The translations under genes and the position numbers were made by a program. A DNA stretch of 33,335 nucleotides from Planctomycetota bacterium (GTDB taxonomy: Bacteria > Planctomycetota > UBA1135 > GCA-002686595), in the NCBI GenBank assembly GCA_016872715.1, contig VGZD01000038.1:1-33335 (forward strand). The letters run 5' to 3'. Shown here in pieces: positions 26,281 to 33,335 of this stretch (position 1 is its first letter; each line of letters begins with the position of its first letter). The notes under the pieces are model-generated. The model was not told the DNA's origin and ran no database searches. It was given only the letters and a program-made list of their open reading frames with translations.

Positions 26281-27553
26281 GCCCAGGCATCCCGCCAGCG
26301 ATTCGCCGCACGCGCAAGGCGCGCGGCGAAGTGCACCAACCCGTGAAGTCGCGTCGGCTCGGTTTGCGAGACGGGCAGCGGCAGCACCTCCTCGGTAGCG
26401 CCGACGAGGAAGGCGGCCATGTCGCGACCGAGCGCACAGGCGAAGGCGAGGCCACGGCCGGAGTAGCCGTTGATCGCATGCACGCCTTCGGCGAGGCGGA
26501 CGATGCGCGGCAGGCGATCCAGTCTCAAGTCGACGAGGCCGTCCCAGTAGTGCTCGAAGGCGACCTCCTCCAGCCGCGGAAAGCACGCGCGCAGGAGCGC
26601 GCCTCGACTGCGCTCGGCGCGAGCTCGCGCCTGAATCCAGAGCACGTGCGATCCTCCGGTGACGAGCCGACCGTCGCGATCGAAGTGGAAGTACCGCAGA
26701 TCGGTGCGCGTGTCGGACATCGCCACGTTGGTGGGCAAGATGGTCCTGCGCAGAGCGGCGCGGTCGCCAGTTGGTAGAGCCGGATCGGGACCACCGTGCG
26801 CGCGAGGCCGGGCCAGGGGCCGTCGGGCGCGGTGCCGATGGCGATGAAGACGCGCTCGGCCGTCACAGATCCACACGGCGTGCTCGCACGCCAGCGGTCG
26901 CCTTGGCGTGCGAGCGTCATCACCGGGCTGTGCGTGAAGATCGCGGCGCCGGCCCCGGCCGCCGCATCCGCCAGACCGCGCGCCAGCGCCAGCGGATTGA
27001 CGTGGCCGCCGCTCGCCGCGTACCAGCCTCCGTGATACTGCGCCGTGCCGAGCAGTTCGTCGAGCGCGGGCTTGTCGAGAAAACGCACGTCGGCGCCCCG
27101 CTCCGCCCATCACTCAGCGAGCAGCCGCGAGCGCGCCAGCTTGCTTCCAACGTGGGCTGGTTGCACCCAGCCATTCTGCACCGCGTCGCATTCGATGCCG
27201 TGACGACGGATCAGATCGAAGGTGTAGGCCGCGGCATCCCGCACGAAGCGGTTGAGGCGCCGCCCGCGCTCGACGCCGAAGCGTTGCTCGATTTCCGTCG
27301 GCGCATGGCTGGCGTGGTGTGGAATGATCTGGCCGTTGTTGCGCCCCGAGCCGCCGTGCCCCACGTCCTCTGCTTCGAGCAGCGCCACGCGCACGCCGAG
27401 CTCGGCTAGATGCAGAGCCGTGGACAAGCCGCCATAGTCGCCGCCGACCACCAGCACCGCGGCCTCGTGCTCGCCCTCCAACCGCGCGAAGACCCGGCTG
27501 GGAGAGGCCGTGCGCTCCCACAGCAACTCAGGCGAGCGCGGCGTACAGTCCAT
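26277..27553 (-). pseudogene. decayed FAD-dependent amine oxidoreductase (DAO/PuuB-like)
   Basis: Segment 1 (27553-27113) has the FAD-binding start VLVVGGDYGGLSTALHLAEL, the ALLEAEDVGHGGSGRNNGQI block and a helical stretch, ending LLAE before an in-frame TGA (27110-27112). Segment 2, same frame, continues WAERGADVRFLDKPAL to HGGWYAASGGHVNPLALARG and RLYQLATAPL. A frameshift near 26760 follows. Segment 3 in a second frame continues LRRTILPTNVAMSDTRTDL, GGSHVLWIQARA, GLVDLRLDRLPRI and INGYSGRGLAFACALG to 26277. Together they span a DAO-family oxidase of about 425 residues like gamma-glutamylputrescine oxidoreductase. The GGDYGG motif also departs from the usual GGGxxG. Two lesions make a functional product unlikely. 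The TGA is not a Sec codon: no family Cys sits there and a frameshift lies downstream. Confidence 0.8.
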
Positions 27554-27770
27554 GGCGGCGGATCGATGACACGGGCGCGGTGCGGAAGGATGGGACGAGG
27601 ACGCCGACCGCGGAGCATCCTACGACCTCGCTCGCCGCACCGTCCACCGGCGCGAGCGCGACATCCACGACACCGACGAGGGACGTCTCGACGCCTGTGG
27701 TCGGCGGCGCGTGCCGCTCGCGCGGGCAGGTTCGCCTTGCCGCGCGGAACGTCGAACGCGGTCCGCTCCC

Positions 27771-29612
27771 TCAGTAGGAATCGACCAGAACGCGGTGCAA
27801 CTCGAGGCGTCGCGGGCTCGTGGTGAAGAGCAGCTTGGGCGTCGTGATGAGGCCGTCGGGGCCGACGACGAGAGTTCCCGAGCGCAAAAACGCGCCATTC
27901 GTCGCATCTTCGAGACGCCAATAGAACTTGTCGCCGATCGCGACTTGCAGCAGCTGAGGACGACGCACCGTCACACGCGCGCTCGCCAGCGCGGTGGGCG
28001 AGTTGTCGTTCGCGAACGGCTCGCCTGAGCGCAGCCGGATCGTCACGCCCCACGCCTGTGCGGTATCGACCATGGTCGCATCGTCCCACGCGAACCAACC
28101 GCCGCGCGCACCCCAGTCGTCGCCGTCATGGGGAAGCACATCGCTCCCCGGATCGGGTTGCTCGCCTGGGAGCGCGATGGCGTGGTCGATGTCGTGGAGC
28201 GCGGGGAACGAGCGCAGCCGTGAGAAGCTCGTCAGGCCGGGCAAGCTGAGTTTCTGCGAACCATGAAAGTGCGCGCTCGCCCATCCTCCTCCGGTAGCCG
28301 TGTGCTGGCGCTCGTCCCAGTAGAGGTTCCAGCCCCAGCGCTCGTCTTCGACCTCGCCGTACGCGCCGGGAATTCCGATCCACCCCACGGAGACGTCGTT
28401 GGTGCCCGAAATCACGCGCGTGAACGGCGGATGCAGCGGCGACAGTGGCGTGCTGAAGCGCATCAGCTCCAAGTAGTTGACACCCAGAGTCGTCGGCAGG
28501 TTTTGTGTCGGGCCCCCGAACATCGCCTCCCAGCCCGGTTGGAAGTCCTGCACGATCGTCGGCACATAGCACATGCCCGCACAGATGCGTCCGGGGCGTG
28601 AGCGCAAATAGATGGACGCTCCGCGACCGCCCATCGAGAGCCCCGCCATCGCGATGCGATCGGGGTCCGCTCCGCGCTGCGCGACGAGCCAATCGAGCGC
28701 GAAATCGATGAAACGCGGCGTCGTATCGGGCACGAGCGCGGAGTTCGTCGACGCAACGTTGGGCGGTTCGAAGCGGTCGTACTCTTGCGACATTCCGAAC
28801 CAGCGCGTGCGGAACTCGTAGGGCTGGTCGGGAAACGGGAAGCCACCGCGGATCCAGACGCGATCGTCGAACGTGACGTACAGGCCGTTCTCGATGTTCA
28901 GGTTGATCTGGTGGTCGGTGCTCTTCGAAGGTCGGTAGTTCCAGAAGCTCCCGTCGCCACCGTGCAGGAACGCGACGGTGGGACGCGGCGCCGGCGGCAA
29001 GGCGCCGCTCGGATCGAACACGGCGAAGAGGCGCGGCACTCCGCGCATCGACGCGTTGGCCATCACCGGAAAGTCGCTGCGGCCCTCGCTCGGATCGAAG
29101 TCGCCGTCGACCCACAGCGCGTAGACCTTGTACGGATGTCCTCCGTCCGTGCCCGCGAGCTGCACGTGCGGCACGATCGGACCGAGCGTCTGCGCGACGG
29201 GGCCAAAGGTGTTTGTGCTCGAGAGCGCCGTGTTGCCCGTCTTGACCACGGCGAAGTGCTCGCTCGCGGCCGCGCGCGGCGTGTACACGAACAGCGCTTG
29301 GTTCGCGGCCATGGTCACGCTGCCGGCGGAGTCGGGATCGGGTGCGACCCAGCGCGCTCCCGCGCTCGCGACTTGCAACAGGCCACCCTGCGCGTCGCGC
29401 GGAAACGTCTTGGCGATCAACGTGGCGCTCGAGAGGTCCGTGATCGGCGTGGGGGAGCGATAGATCGACCAACTCTGGGACCCCGTCAGCGCCAGATCGG
29501 CCGTCCAGCGCACCCAGGTCTGGCCGTGCTCGTGCCAGACGCGCAGGTTCGACTGCGCGAACGCTCCGGGAACCAAGGCAGAAAGGCACGCTAGGGCGAG
29601 GATCGGCTTCAT
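27771..29612 (-). CDS. secreted alpha/beta hydrolase (esterase/peptidase-like)
   Basis: A 613-residue protein with a clear signal peptide (1-19, cut AFA-Q). The N-terminal 200 residues include a fibronectin-like or beta region, VRWTADLALTGSQSWSIYRS. The alpha/beta-hydrolase core has the oxyanion HGGD (217-220) and the nucleophile elbow GLSMGG (Ser326), followed by typical helix and strand order; a C-terminal beta domain follows (about 540-613). The His and Asp of the triad are not fixed by eye. The substrate is unknown: ester, peptide or glycoester. The ATG at 29612 was chosen for the signal peptide; the in-frame upstream 25 codons are not signal-like. It is probably monocistronic. Confidence 0.75.
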   Translation of the reverse strand: MKPILALACLSALVPGAFAQSNLRVWHEHGQTWVRWTADLALTGSQSWSIYRSPTPITDLSSATLIAKTFPRDAQGGLLQVASAGARWVAPDPDSAGSVTMAANQALFVYTPRAAASEHFAVVKTGNTALSSTNTFGPVAQTLGPIVPHVQLAGTDGGHPYKVYALWVDGDFDPSEGRSDFPVMANASMRGVPRLFAVFDPSGALPPAPRPTVAFLHGGDGSFWNYRPSKSTDHQINLNIENGLYVTFDDRVWIRGGFPFPDQPYEFRTRWFGMSQEYDRFEPPNVASTNSALVPDTTPRFIDFALDWLVAQRGADPDRIAMAGLSMGGRGASIYLRSRPGRICAGMCYVPTIVQDFQPGWEAMFGGPTQNLPTTLGVNYLELMRFSTPLSPLHPPFTRVISGTNDVSVGWIGIPGAYGEVEDERWGWNLYWDERQHTATGGGWASAHFHGSQKLSLPGLTSFSRLRSFPALHDIDHAIALPGEQPDPGSDVLPHDGDDWGARGGWFAWDDATMVDTAQAWGVTIRLRSGEPFANDNSPTALASARVTVRRPQLLQVAIGDKFYWRLEDATNGAFLRSGTLVVGPDGLITTPKLLFTTSPRRLELHRVLVDSY

Positions 29613-29737
29613 GGTCTCAGGGGCTGTCAACCCGCCTCCGACGTGCCGGTTTCGTGTGATTCTGGATGTCGACTCTCCCGCTGCCACGCCGCCCCTGCCG
29701 CGGAGAGGTTGGGCGAGCTTGCCACTCGCCAGCCTCG

Positions 29738-30556
29738 TCAGGTGTCTTGCCGCCGCGGCTCAACACCCTTCCCCGCGTGCGCGGACCGCGGACGCTCCCG
29801 CTCCCGTGGCGACGACTGCTCGTCCAACAGCAAGTCGCAGAACCAGAATCCTCGCGTCGGATTTCGCGTCGGCTCGATCGGCTGCGGACAGGCGCGCGAG
29901 GAGCCATGCGTGAGCTCCAGAGGGTGGTAGACTTTTTCGCCGATCTTGATCGGAATGGGTGCTCGGAAAAACGGGGCGTCGAAGACGAAGGAATGATATT
30001 CCCCATTTTCACCGCAGGGATCCACATCGGGGGGCAGGCTGCTCAGGAAGTCCTCGTCGATGGGCTTGCCGACATCCTGCTCGCCCAGCCACGCGTCGTT
30101 CGTGCAGCAGAGGATGGACTGGAACTTCTGATCGATGAACCGTTGGATGAGCTGGCGCGTGTCCTGCTTCCAGAGTGGAAAGATGGCCTGCATGCCAATC
30201 CTCGCCAGATTGTCTTCACGCCAGGCGCGGAGGTCCGCGAGGAAAATATCGCCGAAGGCGACGGTCCGAATGCCGCGTTCGCGGTGGCGAAGCAGCACCT
30301 CGCTCATCTTGGCTTCGTAGTCCTCGTTGGACGACTGCTGGCTGACGACGACCTTCTCAAGCGGGATTCCGGCGTGCTCCGCCTGTTTCTCCACCAATTC
30401 GATGCGCACGCCGTGCATGGAGACTCGTTGGAAGTGCTCGTTGAAGGTCGTGAGCAGGCAGGCGGGCTCGTAGTCTCCAGACTCCAAAATGGCGTGCAGG
30501 GCGAGCGCGGAGTCCTTGCCGCCACTCCAGCAGAAGAGGATGGGCTCACCTGTCAT
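29738..30556 (-). CDS. Dph6-like ATP pyrophosphatase (PP-loop) protein
   Basis: A 272-residue protein of the diphthine-ammonia-ligase/MJ0570-like PP-loop superfamily. The PP-loop SGGKDSALAL (11-20) binds ATP. FGDIFLADLRAWRE (101-114), PCGENGEYHSFVFDAP (180-195) and a terminal GFWFCDLLL block (236-244) follow in family order. Residues after about 245 are an Arg/Pro-rich run-on beyond the usual end. Eukaryotic and archaeal Dph6 amidates diphthine, but bacteria lack diphthamide, so the bacterial substrate is unknown. Base composition looks lower in GC than neighbours and uses codons with more A/T in third position, which suggests transfer from another genome. It is cytosolic and has no obvious partner gene. 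Confidence 0.8.
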   Translation of the reverse strand: MTGEPILFCWSGGKDSALALHAILESGDYEPACLLTTFNEHFQRVSMHGVRIELVEKQAEHAGIPLEKVVVSQQSSNEDYEAKMSEVLLRHRERGIRTVAFGDIFLADLRAWREDNLARIGMQAIFPLWKQDTRQLIQRFIDQKFQSILCCTNDAWLGEQDVGKPIDEDFLSSLPPDVDPCGENGEYHSFVFDAPFFRAPIPIKIGEKVYHPLELTHGSSRACPQPIEPTRNPTRGFWFCDLLLDEQSSPRERERPRSAHAGKGVEPRRQDT

Positions 30557-30941
30557 GAGATCGCTCGAGAGTCGGTGTTCGTGCGTGGAATCCGGAGATC
30601 ATGGAGTCGAAAGCGGGACGTCGAGCGGAGGACGCAACGCCGTGCGAGGTGCTCGTCGACCGCCGAGGGAGGCTCGCCACGGCGCTCCGACCTGTCAAGC
30701 GCTCGTCACGCTCCGCCCTTGGCGTCGTTGGGAGCTCCGCCGAGGCTTTGGAGCCGCGCCTTAGCCACGGCGCGCTCGTCCCTCTCCGCCCCGTCGCAGC
30801 CTCGAGATCCCTCGTTCTCGGCCGAGCCCTACCCGCTCGTGAGGTGCGGTGAGCTCGCGGCGGTCCAAGCCAAGAGGGCCGCGCTGGACCGCGAAGGACG
30901 TCGCGGTGCCACCGCAGGCGCGGCGCTAGACTCCGCGACCC
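30557..30941. other. 385-nt gap upstream of bioB, no gene seen
   Basis: The stretch between the Dph6-like gene and bioB holds only Arg/Ala-rich short frames without coding character. A bioB -10-like element lies at its right end. No riboswitch or operator was recognised. Confidence 0.5.
30927..30932 (+). promoter_or_regulatory. -10-like element TAGACT before bioB
   Basis: CGCTAGACT ends 9 nt before the bioB ATG, matching the geometry at other genes in the window. No Shine-Dalgarno sequence lies between. No BirA-type palindrome is evident. Confidence 0.4.
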
Positions 30942-31904
30942 ATGTCCGCCACCGTGACCCTTGCGTCGGCCGTTGAACGCGCCTTGGAGGTGCTCGAGCG
31001 CCCGCTTCTGGAACTGGTCTTCGAGGCCGCGCGCGTGCACCGTGCCCACCACGATCCAGCGCGCGTGCAGTGCAGCCAGTTGCTCTCGATCAAGACCGGC
31101 GGCTGCCCGGAGGATTGCGGCTACTGCTCGCAGAGCGCGCACCACAAGTCGCCCGTGGCGCGCGCTCCCCTGATGCAGGTCGGGGACGTGCTCGCAGCGG
31201 CGCGCGCGGCCAAGGCCAACGGCTCCGACCGTTTCTGCATGGGCGCCGCCTGGCGTCAGGTCAGCGACGGGCCCGAGTTCGAGCGCGTGCTCGAGATGGT
31301 GCGCGGCGTGAAGGCTCTGGGTCTGGAGTCGTGCGTCACGCTGGGCATGCTCGAGCCGCATCAGGCCGAGCGTCTGCGCGAGGCGGGGCTGGACTACTAC
31401 AACCACAACCTCGACACGGGACGCAGCCACTACGGCGAGATCGTCTCGACGCGCGGCTACGACGAGCGCCTTGACACGTTGGCGGTCGTGCGCGCAGCTG
31501 GCATCCACGTCTGCTGCGGCGGCATTCTGGGCCTAGGCGAGACGCGGCGAGCGCGCGCGGAACTGCTGGCCGAACTCGCCGCGCAATGCCCACCGCCCGA
31601 GAGCGTGCCGATCAACGCGCTGGTGGCCGTGGAGGGCACACCGCTCGAACGCGCCGAGCCGCTCGACTGGAGTGAGCTCGTGCGTGCCGTTGCCACGGCT
31701 CGCATCCTGATGCCGACGAGCGTCGTGCGCCTCTCCGCTGGCCGCACGCAGTTGCACGAGGCCGCGCAGGCATTGTGTTTTCTGGCCGGCGCCAACTCGA
31801 TTTTCGTCGGCGACGAGCTCTTGACCACGCCCAATCCAACGCCCGCTAGCGACGCGGCTCTGTTCGAGAAGCTCGGCCTGCGCGCGGCGACCGGCGAGCG
31901 CTAG
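30942..31904 (+). CDS. bioB: biotin synthase BioB
   Basis: Radical-SAM enzyme that inserts sulfur into dethiobiotin to make biotin, the last step of the pathway. The 320-residue length is normal. The [4Fe-4S] motif CPEDCGYC is at residues 55-62 (Cys55, Cys59, Cys62) in [25 protein letters not shown] (approximately 151-158) and the second-cluster-associated [10 protein letters not shown] region are present, and RLSAGR (near 264-269) supplies the conserved arginine. The ATG at 30942 begins a short helix before the core. It is followed 8 nt later by a gene fusing bioF and bioD, so biotin genes form one operon here; bioA and bioC are not in the window. Confidence 0.96.
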   Translation: MSATVTLASAVERALEVLERPLLELVFEAARVHRAHHDPARVQCSQLLSIKTGGCPEDCGYCSQSAHHKSPVARAPLMQVGDVLAAARAAKANGSDRFCMGAAWRQVSDGPEFERVLEMVRGVKALGLESCVTLGMLEPHQAERLREAGLDYYNHNLDTGRSHYGEIVSTRGYDERLDTLAVVRAAGIHVCCGGILGLGETRRARAELLAELAAQCPPPESVPINALVAVEGTPLERAEPLDWSELVRAVATARILMPTSVVRLSAGRTQLHEAAQALCFLAGANSIFVGDELLTTPNPTPASDAALFEKLGLRAATGER

Positions 31905-31912
31905 GGCACGCC

Positions 31913-33335
31913 ATGGAGCCGCGGGGCGGACTGCCGCAACGGCTCGCGCTCGCGCGCGAGCAACGCGCCGCGCGCGGCCTCACGCGCGAGGTCGTCGAGC
32001 CGCACACCGGCGGCGCGGACTTCACCAGCAATGACTACCTGAGCTTGGCGCGCGATCCGGCGCTGATCGAAGCCGCGCGCGCGGCGCTGGAGCACGGAGC
32101 GGGCGGCCGTGCGTCGCGCCTGCTCGGCGGCGGCTCGCCGCTGGATCGCGAGGTCGAGCGCGCGGCGGCGGAGTGGTTGGATGCCGACGACGCGCTGCTC
32201 TTTCCCAGTGGCTACCACGCCAACCTCGGACTGTTCGGTGCGCTGATTCGCCCCGGCGACGTCGTGCTTTCCGACGAGCTCAACCACGCCAGCCTGATCG
32301 ATGGCCTGCGTCTGGCGCGGGCGCGCGTCGTGATCTACCGCCACGCCGACCCCGAGGACCTCGAGCGCAAGCTCGGCGCACTCGGACGCGGCGGTGCGGC
32401 TCTGGTCGCGACCGAGAGCGTGTTCTCCATGGACGGCGATCTGGCGCCGCTTCTAGCGATCGCGGCAGTGTGCGCGCGCTTCGACGCGAGCTTGATCGTC
32501 GACGAGGCGCACGCCATCGGGCTGCTCGGACCGCACGGCGCGGGCGCTTGGGCAGCGCTCGGCGAGGAACGCGCGCGCGATCCGGTGCTCGCGGCGCGCG
32601 TGTTGACCGGCGGCAAGGCGCTGGGCGCTTCTGGCGCGCTGGTGGTGTGCGGTGCCGAGGTGCGCGCCGCGTTGGTCGACCGCGCGCGCAGCTTTGCCTT
32701 CACGACCGCCGCACCTCCGTCGGTAGTCGGCGCACTACGCGCTGGTATCGAGCGCGCGCGCAGCGCCCATGCACGCCGCGAGCGCGCGCTCGCGCTCGCG
32801 CGGCGACTGGCCTCGCAACTCGACCTGCCGGCGCCCGCGGGCGCGATTGTGCCCTTCGTGGTCTGCGGCGCCGAGGCGGCCCTGACCGCAGCGCGCGAGC
32901 TGCGCGTGCGCGGACTCGACGTGCGCGCGGTGCGGCCCCCGACCGTGCCCGAGGGCTCGTCGCGTCTGCGGTTGGTGTGCCATGCGTCGAACAGCGACGC
33001 CGAGTTGGAGGCGCTGATCGTCTCTCTGCGCGCGCTCACCTTGCCGCGCACATCGACGAGTCCGTTTCGCGCGCGGGCGCAGGCGTTGGTCGTGGCGGGG
33101 ACGGACACCAGCGTTGGCAAGACCATCGTCGCGGCGTTACTCGCGCGCGCGGCGACGCGCCAGGGACGCGCGGGGTACTTCAAGCCCGTGCAGACCGGCA
33201 CGGAGAGCGACACGGAGGTCGTCGGACGGCTCGCGGGCGCTGCACTGCGTCTCGCCGAACCCGCCCACGCCTTTCCGCTGCCCGCTTCGCCGCACGAAGC
33301 CGCGCTGGCGGCGGGCGCGAGCGTGGATGTAGAGC
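31913..33335 (+). CDS. BioF-BioD fusion (AON synthase plus dethiobiotin synthetase), 3' end outside window
   Basis: A single frame of 474 visible codons. Residues 1 to about 375 are 8-amino-7-oxononanoate synthase, a PLP alpha-oxoamine synthase. FPSGYHANLG (98-107), NHASLIDG (124-131), VDEAHAIG (196-203) and the PLP-lysine Lys235 in LTGGKALGASG are all present. The frame passes through a short linker (about 376-390) with no stop into dethiobiotin synthetase: P-loop GTDTSVGKT (396-404), then GYFKPVQTG (421-429; Lys424). The window ends before BioD is complete. BioF makes the substrate of BioA, and BioD closes the ureido ring, so the fused steps are not adjacent in the pathway. An internal TTG start for a separate BioD (33086) cannot be excluded, but no stop separates the two domains. 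It lies 8 nt after bioB, in an operon. Confidence 0.9.
   Translation, partial: MEPRGGLPQRLALAREQRAARGLTREVVEPHTGGADFTSNDYLSLARDPALIEAARAALEHGAGGRASRLLGGGSPLDREVERAAAEWLDADDALLFPSGYHANLGLFGALIRPGDVVLSDELNHASLIDGLRLARARVVIYRHADPEDLERKLGALGRGGAALVATESVFSMDGDLAPLLAIAAVCARFDASLIVDEAHAIGLLGPHGAGAWAALGEERARDPVLAARVLTGGKALGASGALVVCGAEVRAALVDRARSFAFTTAAPPSVVGALRAGIERARSAHARRERALALARRLASQLDLPAPAGAIVPFVVCGAEAALTAARELRVRGLDVRAVRPPTVPEGSSRLRLVCHASNSDAELEALIVSLRALTLPRTSTSPFRARAQALVVAGTDTSVGKTIVAALLARAATRQGRAGYFKPVQTGTESDTEVVGRLAGAALRLAEPAHAFPLPASPHEAALAAGASVDVE

Noticed and set aside
27110..27112. In-frame TGA in the FAD oxidoreductase as a second selenocysteine codon
   Set aside because: The site falls in a helix (LLAE-x-WAERG) with no redox role, no SECIS-like hairpin with a G-topped loop follows at the right distance, and a frameshift downstream shows decay.
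29613..29640. TTGACA upstream of the alpha/beta hydrolase as a -35 box
   Set aside because: It lies only about 15 nt before the ATG, so the matching -10 would fall inside the coding region, where none is seen.

Overview
The window is a high-GC stretch of bacterial chromosome with short intergenic gaps, genes on both strands, several secreted proteins and no RNA gene, CRISPR array or intact mobile element that I can see. The most likely source is a planctomycete. The decayed HAF-repeat gene at 21.8-22.7 kb carries the 'DCNANGVLDTCD' repeats and the GGTLCVQGP-type C-terminal domain that I associate with large-gene planctomycetes. The dual-TM plus spermidine-synthase membrane protein and the regulatory-like beta-domain protein fit the same picture. 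This assignment is inference from protein style only.

Layout. 0-2.8 kb: a small membrane protein divergent from a membrane-bound spermidine-synthase-like protein. 3.0-9.4 kb: a tight operon with the full six-enzyme set for CMP-pseudaminic acid (pseB, pseC, pseF, pseG, pseH, pseI) followed by a family-2-like glycosyltransferase. 9.4-12.5 kb: two tandem KpsS-like surface-polysaccharide genes on the opposite strand, converging on the operon. Together these form a nonulosonic-acid surface glycan locus. 12.6-13.7 kb: an iodothyronine-deiodinase-like, exported thioredoxin-fold protein that reads through an in-frame TGA as selenocysteine, with a perfect bacterial SECIS-type hairpin just after it. 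It is divergent from a secreted glycoside hydrolase (13.9-16.5 kb). 16.7-21.7 kb: a secreted transglutaminase-like protein, a DUF1579-type lipoprotein and a secreted regulatory-like beta-domain protein.

21.8-27.6 kb is a zone of gene decay. It holds a HAF-repeat gene (frameshift plus ochre stop), a membrane protein gene with a probable internal deletion, and an FAD amine oxidoreductase gene (nonsense plus frameshift). One intact GT39-like membrane glycosyltransferase gene sits among them. 27.8-30.6 kb: a secreted alpha/beta hydrolase and a Dph6-like ATP pyrophosphatase. 30.9 kb to the edge: biotin synthesis, bioB followed by one reading frame that joins complete BioF to the start of BioD and runs off the window.

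The two strongest novelties are the selenoprotein, which a standard gene caller would split into two wrong genes, and the BioF-BioD fusion, which is open at the window edge. A recurring TAGRYT -10-like element 6-9 nt before several ATG codons suggests leaderless transcription.
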